A DNA stretch of 64,000 nt, taken from contig BBSY01000002.1 in NCBI GenBank assembly GCA_000974665.1, positions 1,054,001-1,118,000 of the forward strand, read 5' to 3'. This DNA comes from an alpha proteobacterium U9-1i (GTDB lineage Bacteria > Pseudomonadota > Alphaproteobacteria > Caulobacterales > Aquidulcibacteraceae). The notes under the pieces are model-generated. The model saw only the letters and a program-made list of their open reading frames with translations. It made no database searches and was not told the DNA's origin. Positions 52,416 through 61,135 of this stretch are shown in pieces. Position 1 is the first letter of the stretch. Every line of letters starts with the position of its first letter. The translations under genes were made by a program, and so were the position numbers.

Positions 52416-52883
52416 TCATCGCTGCTGGAGTTCCAGCACCGCCGCCCGTTCTAGGCACGCGTCGACCGGAATGCGCAAGGTGTTGTTTCTAAAATCGGCG
52501 CGGGCCGTCTCTGCGTAAGCGACTGTGAGGCTTGCCCAGTTGTCCAGGTCAGTGACGCCTTCTCTTGTCAGCATCGCTACACCGGATGCCTCCAGACGAC
52601 GCTGTGCCGAGATAAGGCGGTCTGCTTCGTTCGGCGCAAAATGATCTCTGTCGTCGAAGTACGCGCCGAGCACCGCCCAGCAATAAAGATCATCCTTCGC
52701 CTCGTCCGAGCCCGGCATTGATACAACTGGTTCGCGTGATTGTTCTGTCTCAGAAACGGCTTCCGGCGAGAGAAGAGGAGGTGCTGCGGTCACCGTCGGC
52801 GTCGTTGGGCTCCGCGTGCCGCCTGCGAGCTGAGCGCAGCCAAGCAAGGTCAGACTCAAAATGAAGGCGGCTGCGCGATCCAT
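52416..52883 (-). CDS. Putative lipoprotein
   Basis: 155 residues from ATG 52883, with a lipobox after a signal sequence (AAFILSLTLLGCAQLAGG; Cys near residue 15). A Pro/Thr-rich linker follows, then a helical domain (DDLYCWAVLGAYFDDRDHFAPNEADRLISAQRRLEASG, RIPVDACLERAAVLE) with a second cysteine pair. It should be anchored in the envelope facing the periplasm. No homologue recognised. Confidence 0.65.
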   Translation of the reverse strand: MDRAAAFILSLTLLGCAQLAGGTRSPTTPTVTAAPPLLSPEAVSETEQSREPVVSMPGSDEAKDDLYCWAVLGAYFDDRDHFAPNEADRLISAQRRLEASGVAMLTREGVTDLDNWASLTVAYAETARADFRNNTLRIPVDACLERAAVLELQQR

Positions 52884-53162
52884 GATTCCTCTGAGGACCA
52901 TCCTAGTCCTGCATGATAGCCAGCTGAGAGCTCAGCGTCTCCAATCGGCGAGATCACGCCGCATCGCGGCACTGAGCGCGAATGGCTGAACTGGAGCGAG
53001 CAAGTCACTCGCTGAAATCGGCGTTATGTCTCTCGTTGGCCCATTGCGGCCGTTTGTCGGATGGCGCGGTGCAAGGACGCCTTCGTGGATTGGGAAGTGG
53101 CAACCGAGCACGGAGGGCGGAGCCAGCTCTCGGCCCCGCCCAAGCGCTTGTCGCCCGTATTG

Positions 53163-53969
53163 TCAGTCGTTCGACGGGCGCCACGTGAAACGGATGCCGG
53201 TGGCGTAATCGGGGCTGCCGTCGGATAGTCCGCCCGACGCGTTAACCGAAACGCGAACATTACTCGTAAGCTGTTGGGTCACGAAGACGCCAACTTGAGC
53301 GGGATCGTCGCGGCCGACGATAGCCGCTTCGCGCCAAGACCCGAAGGCGCCGAGTTGTGTGTGCTCACCTGTTCGCATCCACGTGTTGGCTGAGAGCTGC
53401 CAACCATCTTCGCGCTGTACGCCCGCGCGATCGCCGAGGAAGCGCCGCGCAAGTTCGATTGATCCACCACCACCACGCTTGTTGACGCCAACCTCACCGG
53501 CGAGCTGGTAGTCCGTCGCGCCAACACCGAGCCCCGCGTCTTCGTCGCCGGTGGGCAAACGCACGCGCGCCGTTGTTTCAAAGTATGCGTCAGTGCCACC
53601 GACACGGCGGAATGTGCGGCTGACCGACAAGTTGGTGTCGCCAATACCACGCTCCGTACCGCTTCGAATGGGCGTGCCACTGCTGCCGCCGGCGCCGCCG
53701 GTGCCATCGCCGGCGCCGGCATCGACGTCAGCAACGTCAGCTGGCCCGTCGATTTGCAAGTAGGACGTTGATGCACGGAAGGCCCACTTGCCGTTTGTTA
53801 CTCGAACCACAAGCGGGAGCGACACCACTTCCGTGTCGGTTGCGCCACCGTAATCGCCTGACGAAAAATCGATACCGCTGGCGACGCTATACGTCGTCTC
53901 GGCATGTGCGACGCCGACGCTCATCGCCACAGCGGCGGAGGCGAGCAGCACTTTGTAAATTCCCCTCAT
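53163..53969 (-). CDS. Outer-membrane beta-barrel protein
   Basis: 268 residues, signal peptide (KVLLASAAVAMSVGVAHAET). Alternating polar/hydrophobic strands follow (TYSVASGIDFSSGDYGG, WAFRASTSYLQI, YFETTARVRLPTGDEDAGLGVGATDYQLAGEVG, DYATGIRFTWRPSND). This suits a transporter- or autotransporter-like barrel of the MetA-pathway/phenol degradation (DUF) type. It has a Gly/Asp-rich extracellular loop (VDAGAGDGTGGAGGSSGT). It lies just downstream of the acidic repeat protein gene. The exact family is not clear. Confidence 0.7.
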   Translation of the reverse strand: MRGIYKVLLASAAVAMSVGVAHAETTYSVASGIDFSSGDYGGATDTEVVSLPLVVRVTNGKWAFRASTSYLQIDGPADVADVDAGAGDGTGGAGGSSGTPIRSGTERGIGDTNLSVSRTFRRVGGTDAYFETTARVRLPTGDEDAGLGVGATDYQLAGEVGVNKRGGGGSIELARRFLGDRAGVQREDGWQLSANTWMRTGEHTQLGAFGSWREAAIVGRDDPAQVGVFVTQQLTSNVRVSVNASGGLSDGSPDYATGIRFTWRPSND

Positions 53970-54048
53970 ATGGTCCCCCTGAAAAAAGAACGAGCCCGAG
54001 GATTGGTTCCCCGGGCTCGCATGTCACCTCATTTCAACCCTTTGGTTT

Positions 54049-54822
54049 TTAGCCTGGACCACTGTGGCCGCCATGATCGTCGCCAACATCTTCATTGTCG
54101 GTCGCGTCATCAACGCCGCCACCGATGTCTTCGTTGTCGGTCGCATCATCAACGCCGCCGCCGATGTCTTCGTTGTCGGTCGCATCGTCAACGCCGCCGC
54201 CGATGTCTTCATTGTCGGTCGCATCGTCAACGCCGCCACCGATGTCTTCATTGTCGGTCGCGTCATCAACGCCGCCGCCGATGTCTTCGTTGTCGGTCGC
54301 ATCATCGACACCACCGCCAATATCTTCATCGGTGTCTGGCGCATCATCTGCGCCGTGACCGCCGTGGTCGTCGTTCATGTCGTGGTCGGCCCCGTCGTCG
54401 CTATCGTCGTTCGCGCCGCCGTGATCGTCGTTGGCATCATGATCGGGGCCGTCGTCGGCGCCATGACCGCCACTGCCATGGTCGTCATTCGCATCGTGGC
54501 CGGGGCCATCGTCAGCGCCATGGCCGCCATTGCCGCGATCGTCGTTGGCGTCGTGGCCCGGGCTATCGTCAGCGCCACGACCCCGTCCACTATTGTCGTC
54601 ATTGCTGTTGTCATCGTTGCCGTCGCGTTGACCGCGACCGCGTTGATGATCGACGCTGTTGTCGTCCACCGTCCCGTCGCCGCGCAGTTTCACGCCGTTG
54701 ACGATGTCATCCGAACTCTGCGCCGCCGCGATATCGGCAAGCGAGATATTCAGCGCCATGCCGCCGGCCGAAAGGCCGATCACGTGCGCCAGAACGGCGA
54801 GAACAAAATTCTTGTGCTTCAT
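54049..54822 (-). CDS. Secreted acidic repeat protein (13-residue tandem repeats)
   Basis: 257 residues. Signal-like N-terminus (VLAVLAHVIGLSAGGMALNI). Then an extremely Asp/Gly/His-rich region with NDDHGGHGADDGPGHDA-type units and six tandem copies of DNEDIGGGVDDAT near the C-terminus. It has no globular core and is likely to bind Ca2+ or other cations. It sits between the barrel protein and the anti-sigma gene. The neighbouring S8 protease has a similar acidic Gly/Asp/His-rich linker, so the proteins may work together. Confidence 0.75.
   Translation of the reverse strand: MKHKNFVLAVLAHVIGLSAGGMALNISLADIAAAQSSDDIVNGVKLRGDGTVDDNSVDHQRGRGQRDGNDDNSNDDNSGRGRGADDSPGHDANDDRGNGGHGADDGPGHDANDDHGSGGHGADDGPDHDANDDHGGANDDSDDGADHDMNDDHGGHGADDAPDTDEDIGGGVDDATDNEDIGGGVDDATDNEDIGGGVDDATDNEDIGGGVDDATDNEDIGGGVDDATDNEDIGGGVDDATDNEDVGDDHGGHSGPG
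54091..54324 (-). repeat. Six 39-bp tandem repeats
   Basis: Six units of 39 bases start at 54091, 54130, 54169, 54208, 54247 and 54286. They differ mostly at third positions (catt/cgtt, gtc/atc) and encode DNEDIGGGVDDAT. Copy number should vary between strains. Confidence 0.9.
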
Positions 54823-54904
54823 AGCATTCCCCTAGCAGGCGAACCCTGACAGATTGCGCGAACCAAGCGCGCGGACTGGTTCGAAATACTGCCAGTGCCG
54901 AAAT

Positions 54905-55615
54905 TTATTCCCGGGGCCGTGCGTCTATTTCAGCGGCGCGCCAATGATTGCGCAGCAGCGCATCTTCCTGCGCCTCATCGACCACGGAGCCGCCGCCCAA
55001 GGCGATCAGCGCAGCGTCAACAGCGCCCTGAACGCTCCCGGCCAAATGATAGGCATTGTTGTTCGCGTGAGGCGCCGCCGCCGCAACCACCACATTCCAG
55101 TTCGCTTGGTCGCGACAAGCAAGGGCATCCGTCGTCTCCTGCGTCGTGGATAAACGGAATTGGCGGCAAAACGCGCCGGACTCGGTCTGGACGGTCAGAG
55201 CGAGCGTTACCCGCCCTCCGGCGACTTCCCGCGATTCTCCGCTGCGTACAGCTTCCAGCGCGCCGCCAATGTCTCCGTTCAACTGGGTCAGCGAAAAACG
55301 TGGCGATCTGTCCACACTGATCGAGCCTAGGACTACGCCAAGCAAGCAAGCTGCCGCCAACGGCGCCGCGCGACGCAGGAGATGCAGAGACCCAGGCATC
55401 CGAATGGACTCAGCGCTAAGAATGCGCTGCGATAAGGCGTGGTCACTTGCTGAAGCGGACGCGGGCACGGCCCGGCGCAGCAATTCGTCGGCCTTCTTGA
55501 AAATACGCAATCGCATAGTTCCGCCCGCGCTCGCATCGAGGGCCTTGGCCAGCTCCGCGCGCGCGGCTTCGTCGCTCTCTCGATCGATGAAGGCGCCGAT
55601 CTTCTCGTCGTTCAT
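54905..55615 (-). CDS. Membrane anti-sigma factor
   Basis: 236 residues. The N-terminus MNDEKIGAFIDRESDEAARAELAKAL fits the cytosolic anti-sigma domain. One membrane helix lies around 82-102 (PLAAACLLGVVLGSISVD) and a periplasmic domain has a cysteine pair (GAFCRQFRLSTTQETTDALACRDQ). The stop/start overlap with the upstream sigma gene (ATGA) is typical. It should hold the ECF sigma at the membrane until a periplasmic signal or proteolysis frees it. Confidence 0.85.
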   Translation of the reverse strand: MNDEKIGAFIDRESDEAARAELAKALDASAGGTMRLRIFKKADELLRRAVPASASASDHALSQRILSAESIRMPGSLHLLRRAAPLAAACLLGVVLGSISVDRSPRFSLTQLNGDIGGALEAVRSGESREVAGGRVTLALTVQTESGAFCRQFRLSTTQETTDALACRDQANWNVVVAAAAPHANNNAYHLAGSVQGAVDAALIALGGGSVVDEAQEDALLRNHWRAAEIDARPRE

Positions 55616-56139
55616 TGTGGCGTCTCCCGAATTTCGCTCAGAGGGTCATCGACGCGCACGATGGCGGCGATCGCAGCGCGTCCTCTGGCCAATCTACTCA
55701 TGATCGTTCCGATCGGAACGTCGAGCGTTTCCGCCGCGTCCCTGTATGAAAATCCTTCAAGCACCACCAAAGTCAGCACGGCGCGCTGCTCCTCGGGTAG
55801 GCCATGGAAGACCTTGGCCGTCCGGCGCAATTCGTCGCGCGCCTCTATACCCACGCGCAGATCCTCGAAGGGCGCATGGGCGTCGATGAGCTCAACGTGT
55901 CTGCGCTTGGCCATGTCCTTGCGCAGGTCGAGCCAAGCGTTCTGCATGATCTTGAACAACCAGCTGTCGAGCCGGCGGGTCTTGTCGTACGCGCCAGCGC
56001 TGCGGATCGCCTTTTCGATCGCGGTTTGCAACAGATCGTCGGCCGCATCTGCCGAGCCCGACAGGGCCACGGCAAAGCGGCGCAACCTCGGCAGCAAGGC
56101 CACGAGGTCTTTCCTAAATTCCCTCTCGGCGGGCGTCAT
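55612..56139 (-). CDS. ECF-type RNA polymerase sigma factor
   Basis: 175 residues. Region 2: LVALLPRLRRFAVALSGSADAADDLLQTAIEKAIRSAGAYDKTRRLDSWLFKIMQNAWLDLRKDM. Region 4: GLPEEQRAVLTLVVLEGFSYRDAAETLDVPIGTIMSRLARGRAAI. It is distinct from the EcfG at 29241. It is co-transcribed with its anti-sigma factor and divergent from an S8 protease gene. A GGGA-N4-TCCC palindrome (56167-56178) in the divergent region may be part of the control site. Confidence 0.92.
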   Translation of the reverse strand: MTPAEREFRKDLVALLPRLRRFAVALSGSADAADDLLQTAIEKAIRSAGAYDKTRRLDSWLFKIMQNAWLDLRKDMAKRRHVELIDAHAPFEDLRVGIEARDELRRTAKVFHGLPEEQRAVLTLVVLEGFSYRDAAETLDVPIGTIMSRLARGRAAIAAIVRVDDPLSEIRETPQ

Positions 56140-56232
56140 GACTAAGTAGCAATACCTAAAAGCCGCGGGATTATTCCCACGGGGAGGCGCGGGGTGCTAC
56201 GTTTTGCACCCGGTCAGTCTTTGGAGGCGCCA

Positions 56233-57825
56233 ATGCGGGCGCTGTTTCGTGCGGTCACCTTGTGTGCGTCATTGCTTGCGGTGAGCGCGGGCGGCGATGC
56301 CTTGGCGAGCGCCACTCCCGGTGATGACGAAATCGCTGAGCCCGAAGATGTGGCGGTTGACGATCCCATCGACGTTGAGGCGCCTGACGCGGCAGAAATC
56401 GACACACCAGAAATCGACACGCCAGAGGTAGATGCCCCGGAGGTAGATGCCCCGGAGGTAGATGTCGACGATGCGGCGGCGCCCGACACGCCCGAAGTCG
56501 AAGCGCCGGCCGATGATAGTTCGGGCACTGGTTCGGGTGGCGATGGGGATCTGTTGGATTCTGCTGAAGACAATGGCGGCGGTTCTGACGGTGGTGACGA
56601 TAGCGGCGGCTCAGGCCACGGCAGCGGCCACGACGACGGCGGCGGCGACGATCGAGGGTCGCGGTCTGGTTCGCATGGCGGCGGAGACCACGGCTCGAAC
56701 GCTGAGTCGAGCGGTTCGGGAAATTCAGGCCACGGCTCGTCTGGAGGTTCTGAGAACGCTTCAGAGCGCGGCGCGGAAGTTGTACAGCAGCACTTAAACG
56801 GCCCGATCGAGCTCGCTCGCGACGATTTGGGTCGAGAATACGTTGCAGGCGAAGTGCTTATGGCAGGCGTTGCCGCCGACGTCATACGCGCGACCGAGGC
56901 GGGCTATCGCATCATTTCGGAGCAGGCCCTCGGGCCCGACAATCGCGTCCTGGCGCGCCTGCTGGTTCCGGAAACGATAAGCGTGACCCGTGCGATCGAC
57001 GAATTGCGCGTAATCGCACCGGCGGCGCTCGTGACCATCAACACAGCCTACCGCACCACGCAGGCGACACGTTTTGCCGTGGCCTCCGCGCCGGGCGCTG
57101 GGCGGCGGCTTGGGCAGGGCCTTCTGGGCGTTATTGATACCGGAGCAGATCCCGCTGCACTGGCGACCACCGAGGCCATGGTCGCATCGCGCGGCTTTGG
57201 CTCGGCCGGTTATCTGGCGCGCGAGCACGGCTCTGCTGTGGCTTCAATCGCAACCAGGCTGGGCGTCCGGGTCAGCGTGGCCGATGTCTTCGGTCCCAGT
57301 ACGACCGGTGCGCCCATCGCTTCAGCCAGCGCGATTGCGGCGGCGTTGCAGTGGATGGTGGATGCGGGCGTGCCGGTCATCAATATCAGCATCGAGGGAC
57401 CACAGAACCAAGTGCTTGAGCGTCTCATCGGCGAGGCGGCGCGGAACGGACACGTCATTGTCGCGGCCGCCGGCAACGGAGGGCCGCTTGCGGGGCCTGC
57501 CTTTCCTGGCGCCTATGAGGGAGTTCTGGCGATAACAGCCGTTGACCGAACGGGACATCCCTATCTACGAGCCAATCGCGGAGATTATATTGATTTCGCA
57601 GCGCTGGGCGTCGACGTTCCGGTTCGCGTGCGCGAGGGATACGCCACTGTATCGGGAACCTCGTTCGCGTCGCCCATGGTCGCTGCTCAAATTGCGGCGC
57701 GCTTTCATCGTCCATCAGCAACCGAAGCAGCTCGGGTCATTGCCGACCTGCGCCAGAGCGTGCTCGATCGCGGCCGACCAGGACGCGACCCGGTTTATGG
57801 CTGGGGCGAAGTGCGTCCCGATTGA
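56233..57825 (+). CDS. Secreted S8 (subtilisin-like) serine peptidase with acidic linker
   Basis: 530 residues from ATG 56233. Signal peptide (LFRAVTLCASLLAVSAGGDALA). A 160-residue disordered linker has EIDTPEVDAPEVD units, then Gly/Ser/Asp/His-rich runs. The S8 domain has LLGVIDTGAD (Asp), LAREHGSAVASI (His), VAAAGNGG (Asn) and GTSFASPMVAAQIA (Ser), so the triad is complete. It faces the divergent ECF sigma/anti-sigma pair and may be either its target gene or the protease that cuts the anti-sigma. The long linker resembles the composition of the acidic repeat protein. Confidence 0.9.
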   Translation: MRALFRAVTLCASLLAVSAGGDALASATPGDDEIAEPEDVAVDDPIDVEAPDAAEIDTPEIDTPEVDAPEVDAPEVDVDDAAAPDTPEVEAPADDSSGTGSGGDGDLLDSAEDNGGGSDGGDDSGGSGHGSGHDDGGGDDRGSRSGSHGGGDHGSNAESSGSGNSGHGSSGGSENASERGAEVVQQHLNGPIELARDDLGREYVAGEVLMAGVAADVIRATEAGYRIISEQALGPDNRVLARLLVPETISVTRAIDELRVIAPAALVTINTAYRTTQATRFAVASAPGAGRRLGQGLLGVIDTGADPAALATTEAMVASRGFGSAGYLAREHGSAVASIATRLGVRVSVADVFGPSTTGAPIASASAIAAALQWMVDAGVPVINISIEGPQNQVLERLIGEAARNGHVIVAAAGNGGPLAGPAFPGAYEGVLAITAVDRTGHPYLRANRGDYIDFAALGVDVPVRVREGYATVSGTSFASPMVAAQIAARFHRPSATEAARVIADLRQSVLDRGRPGRDPVYGWGEVRPD

Positions 57826-58432
57826 GTTTCTTGACGATGAAGACGGTCAGGCCCACCAAGCCCCTCCCAAGGGGCCCAACAGGGTAGCGAATACGCGCCG
57901 AACATGACGGGCACTGACCTTTCGCTACTACCGCAATTGTCGGTAGTTATTCCGCCACCCGCAAACGTGGTGGTCGGGATAGCAAGTCTGCGGCTATCTG
58001 ATCGAGGTAGTGCGATTCGCGATCACCGACCCATACCATCGTTGGGATGTTTGAGAGACGGCGGCGCGCGGCTCTTTCGTCCGGACAGCACCGGAATGCG
58101 GACGCTGGCAGATGATGGCGCAACGGCCGTGATCGGCGATCGTGAGCCGAATTGACGGGCAGGCTGCCAGCGGCCGCATTGGAGCGCGCCGGCCACTCGA
58201 AAAAAAAGTTACGATCGGCGCGCGACTGGCCCTCTCGAGGCGCTTGATTTTGGAGACGCCTGTGTGAGGTTCACACGAGCCGAGCGGCGGGAGTGCAGGC
58301 AATGGAATCTGGACTAGATCTCGACGCTAGCGCTCAGTTCGGCGTTGGCCCGTCCTGTCCCTATGGCGGACCTACGACACAGCGCTGACAGCGGTACGGA
58401 TGGTGCGAGACCAAGAAAATCGAATAAAATCT
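57826..58432. other. Gene-poor end of the island
   Basis: The 607 bp before the tRNA contain no convincing gene. They hold CTACCG-N7-CGGTAG (57928-57946) around a TTGTCGGTAG (57937-57946) that also occurs near the left end (37561-37570). These could be recombinase arm sites; this is a guess. Confidence 0.45.
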
Positions 58433-58509
58433 TGGTGGTGGCGGGTGGACTTGAACCACCTACCTTGGGGTTATGAATCCCACGCTCTAACCAGATGAGC
58501 TACGCCACC
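58433..58509 (-). tRNA. tRNA-Met (CAT)
   Basis: The 77-base gene reads on the minus strand from 58509 (GGTGGCG acceptor) to an encoded CCA (58435-58433). Acceptor CGCCACC, T arm GGTGGTTCAAGTCCACC, anticodon loop TTCATAA. Pair 31-39 is A-C, not a Watson-Crick pair. Elongator Met is likeliest; a tRNA-Ile with modified C34 cannot be excluded. The 3' 45 bases are duplicated at 37424 as an attachment site. Confidence 0.88.
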
Positions 58510-58553
58510 GAAGCGCGGGTAGATACGCGCGCCGGCCGCCGCGCGCAAGCCAG

Positions 58554-59636
58554 CTAGCGCCGCCAAGTGAAGACAGAGCTGGCGGCGTAATTCCAGACCG
58601 CGCCCACAAGGATGCCGGCAATCCCGGCGAGCCACCAGGAATAGTGCTGCCCAAACAGGAAAATCGCGATGCCCACATTCGCGACCGCGCCCACCGAACA
58701 AACCGCGTAAAAGCTCAGCAGCCCGCCGACCAGCCCCCACCCGCGCAATCGCCGATCCCTATAGGTGAGGAGGTTGTTGAGAAAGAAATTGAACGTCATG
58801 GCCGCCAGGGTGGCGATGCTTTGGCTGACGAGGAAGGAAGCTTCCAGCACGTTTGCGCCAAACCCCAGCACGCCGAGATGGACGCCCACGCCTATCGTGC
58901 CAACCGCGACGAAGAGGACGAAGCGGCCAGGGATGAAGCGGCCGATGGTCTTGTCGACCAGGAGCGCGAGATAGTCCCATGCGACCGCGCTATCGAGTTT
59001 GCTCTTGCCGTGCGCGCGGACCCGGAAGGTGTAGGGCAGTTCCACCACCCGCAATCCGCCGCCGCCGGATGCGACGATGTCGAGCAAGATCTTGAAGCCC
59101 TGCGAGGACAGTTTGCGCACGACGCTGTCGAACGCTGAGCGTGTGATCATGAAGAAGCCCGAAAGCGGATCGCTGAGCGGAGTTGGCGCGACGATGCGCG
59201 CCGCCATCGAGCCAAGCCGGCTCATGCGAGCACGTTTGACGGACCAATCGCCAACGCCGCCGCCGTCGGCATAGCGCGAGCCGATAACGAGATCGGCGCT
59301 GCCATCGCGCAAGCGGCGCAGCATTGTCGGCAGCAGGGCCTCATCATGTTGGAGATCAGAATCCATCACGGCGATGTAGGGCGCGCTGCTGGATTGAATG
59401 CCTTCCACGACCGCTGTTGCGAGGCCGCGTCGGCCGATGCGGTGGAGGGCGCGCACGCGCGGGTCGGCGCGCGCCAGCGTGCGGAGCGCCTCGATCGTAC
59501 CATCGCTTGAATCGTCATCAACGAACACGATCTCCCAGCGTATACCTTCGAGCACCGTATCGAGCCGCGTGACCATGGCTTCGACATTGCCGCGTTCGTT
59601 GAACGTCGGTGCGACAATCGTGAGCTCCGGGCTCAC
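58554..59636 (-). CDS. GT2 polyprenyl-phosphate glycosyltransferase fused to GtrA
   Basis: 360 residues, GTG start overlapping the upstream stop. N-terminal GT2 domain (LTIVAPTFNERGNVEAMV, VFVDDDSSDGTIEALR, VMDSDLQHDEAL, DLVIGSRYADGG) of the dolichol-phosphate-mannose synthase type. A GtrA domain with four helices begins about residue 240 (GRFVLFVAVGTIGVGVHLGV, FNFFLNNLLTYRDRRLRG). It should load a sugar onto undecaprenyl phosphate and help flip it. Last gene of the minus-strand aromatic operon, with no obvious metabolic link. Confidence 0.9.
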   Translation of the reverse strand: MSPELTIVAPTFNERGNVEAMVTRLDTVLEGIRWEIVFVDDDSSDGTIEALRTLARADPRVRALHRIGRRGLATAVVEGIQSSSAPYIAVMDSDLQHDEALLPTMLRRLRDGSADLVIGSRYADGGGVGDWSVKRARMSRLGSMAARIVAPTPLSDPLSGFFMITRSAFDSVVRKLSSQGFKILLDIVASGGGGLRVVELPYTFRVRAHGKSKLDSAVAWDYLALLVDKTIGRFIPGRFVLFVAVGTIGVGVHLGVLGFGANVLEASFLVSQSIATLAAMTFNFFLNNLLTYRDRRLRGWGLVGGLLSFYAVCSVGAVANVGIAIFLFGQHYSWWLAGIAGILVGAVWNYAASSVFTWRR

Positions 59637-60424
59637 GGCTTCGCCAATGCGATGAGTTCAGCGATCCGCGCGCACATTGCGCTGTCGGCGTGCGCCATGG
59701 GCTCGATGACCGTGAAGTGGTTCGCGCCGGCGATCGCCTCGTAGCGCGTCTCGACGCCGTACTCACCCCACGTTTCCGCCATGGCTTGGCTCTGGCGCAG
59801 GAATTCGGCGCTTTCGTTCCCGCCGACGACTGCATCTAGTACGCGCCCCTCAGGCGCGGGCCAGTGGATCGGGCTCAACGCGTCCGCTTCGTCCGCCTCG
59901 AGCTGCAGTGCTGTGTTGAGGCTGGTTGAGAGGAGGGGCGCAAGGTCGAATACGCCGGAAATTGAATACCCAGCGGAGACGTGCGCTTCGGTGGCGAGCA
60001 GGCAGGCCGCGAGGTGGCCGCCGGCGGAGTGACCGGCGACGACGATCGGAGCGCCGGTGATTTTATGCATCGTCAGCGCGGCGATGCGTGCCTGCTCGAC
60101 GATGTCGCCAAGCCGAACATCGGGGCAAAGATCGTATCCCATCACGCCAACGGACACGCCGCGTTCGTTTAAGCCGCGCGCGAGATGGCTGAAGAAGCTT
60201 GGGTCTAGCGCCTGCCAATAGCCGCCATGGATGAAGAGCAGCGAGGCGCCCGCGCTCGCTTCGAAGAGATCTATCGTCGTGCGTGGGCTTGCGCCGTAAC
60301 GCAGCAGGCGAGGCGGCGTCTTTGCGCGATAAGCCTCTGCGTCGCGCGACCAGCTGGCGATGATCGCGGGGTGCTCCGGCACGCGCGCGCGATTGTTGTA
60401 CTCCGCTTCGTAGTCGATACTCAT
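59633..60424 (-). CDS. Arylformamidase-like alpha/beta hydrolase
   Basis: 263 residues from ATG 60424. YEAEYNNRARVPEHPAIIASW is typical of kynurenine formamidases of the BD-FAE/esterase type. The core has LLFIHGGYWQALD (HGGYW oxyanion motif), VVAGHSAGGHLAACLL (Ser), and FTVIEP with GANHF (His). It would release formate from N-formylkynurenine or a related amide. Next to a 2-aminobenzoate-CoA ligase-like gene, a kynurenine-to-anthranilate link is reasonable but not proven. Confidence 0.78.
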   Translation of the reverse strand: MSIDYEAEYNNRARVPEHPAIIASWSRDAEAYRAKTPPRLLRYGASPRTTIDLFEASAGASLLFIHGGYWQALDPSFFSHLARGLNERGVSVGVMGYDLCPDVRLGDIVEQARIAALTMHKITGAPIVVAGHSAGGHLAACLLATEAHVSAGYSISGVFDLAPLLSTSLNTALQLEADEADALSPIHWPAPEGRVLDAVVGGNESAEFLRQSQAMAETWGEYGVETRYEAIAGANHFTVIEPMAHADSAMCARIAELIALAKP

Positions 60425-60705
60425 TCCGTGTCGGGATAGTCGAAGCCCGGCCATTTCGAGCCGTAAATCTGGTAGCCAAGAATGGTGTAGGTCTGCGCGA
60501 CGTTCGCGTTGGATCGAATCTTCTCGGTCACGACCTTCTGGATGGTGTTGAGATCGGGATGTTCAATGCGAACCAGGAGGTCGTATTCGCCCATGATCGA
60601 ATAGATATCGAGGATCTCCTCGATCCCATCGCGCAGCGCATCGCCAACGCTCTCCGGCGTTGCGCCTTGGACGCGTACAAAAACGAACAAGCTGTGATCG
60701 GCCAT
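60421..60705 (-). CDS. Lrp/AsnC ligand-binding domain protein without DNA-binding domain
   Basis: 94 residues from ATG 60705: ADHSLFVFVRVQGATPESVGDALRDGIEEILDIYSIMGEYDLLVRIEHPDLNTIQKVVTEKI, then NVAQTYTILGYQIY. This is a stand-alone RAM domain; the Lrp helix-turn-helix is missing. It would bind small ligands and oligomerise. It overlaps the hydrolase start by 4 bases. It is common in aromatic acid operons of this type. Confidence 0.8.
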   Translation of the reverse strand: MADHSLFVFVRVQGATPESVGDALRDGIEEILDIYSIMGEYDLLVRIEHPDLNTIQKVVTEKIRSNANVAQTYTILGYQIYGSKWPGFDYPDTE

Positions 60706-60742
60706 CTGTCTGCCCTTCTTGAACGTTCTTAGAGCCGCGGGC

Positions 60743-61135
60743 CTAGTGCGGCAACACCGCCGTGGTTTCGATCTCAATCAAGGCAGCGTCCTCGATCAGA
60801 GCAATCACGACGACCACAGCCATGGCCGGATAAATGCGGCCCATTTTCTCACGCCAGATCGCGCCAATTTGCGAAAGCGCGCCCACATAAGCGGCCTTAT
60901 CGGTGATATACCACGTCATCCGCACGATGTGCTCCGGGCGCGCGCCGGCGGCAGAAAGCACGGCGAGCGTGTTGTCCAAGGTGCGCGCGAATTGCCCGGC
61001 CAGGTCGAGCGCTTCGAACACGCCGTCCGGGGTCCAGCCTATTTGGCCAGCGACAAACACGAGTTTTCCTTCGGCGAGGATGCCGTTGGAATAGCCTTTC
61101 GGGCGCGGCCAACCGTCCGGCAGCAGGATCTTCAT
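60743..61135 (-). CDS. RidA/YjgF family protein
   Basis: 130 residues: GWPRPKGYSNGILAEGKLVFVAGQIGWTPDGVF, LAGQFARTLDNTLAVLSAAGARPEHIVRMTWYITDKAAYV, YPAMAVVVVIALIEDAALIEIETTAVLP. RidA-type enzymes deaminate reactive imines/enamines; in aromatic operons they act on ring-cleavage or amino-adduct intermediates. The conserved C-terminal Glu is in IEIETTAV. The catalytic Arg of RidA proper is replaced (AMAVVVVIAL), so this is a Rid2/3-like subgroup. Overlaps the ligase stop by 4 bases. Confidence 0.87.
   Translation of the reverse strand: MKILLPDGWPRPKGYSNGILAEGKLVFVAGQIGWTPDGVFEALDLAGQFARTLDNTLAVLSAAGARPEHIVRMTWYITDKAAYVGALSQIGAIWREKMGRIYPAMAVVVVIALIEDAALIEIETTAVLPH

Noticed and set aside
54091-54324. 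CRISPR array
   Set aside because: The repeats are head-to-tail without unique spacers and encode protein repeats.
54064-54849. Plus-strand frame of 261 codons opposite the acidic repeat gene, rich in Val/Ile/Ala
   Set aside because: The 39-bp repeats keep several frames open on both strands. Only the minus frame has a signal peptide and a sensible start.
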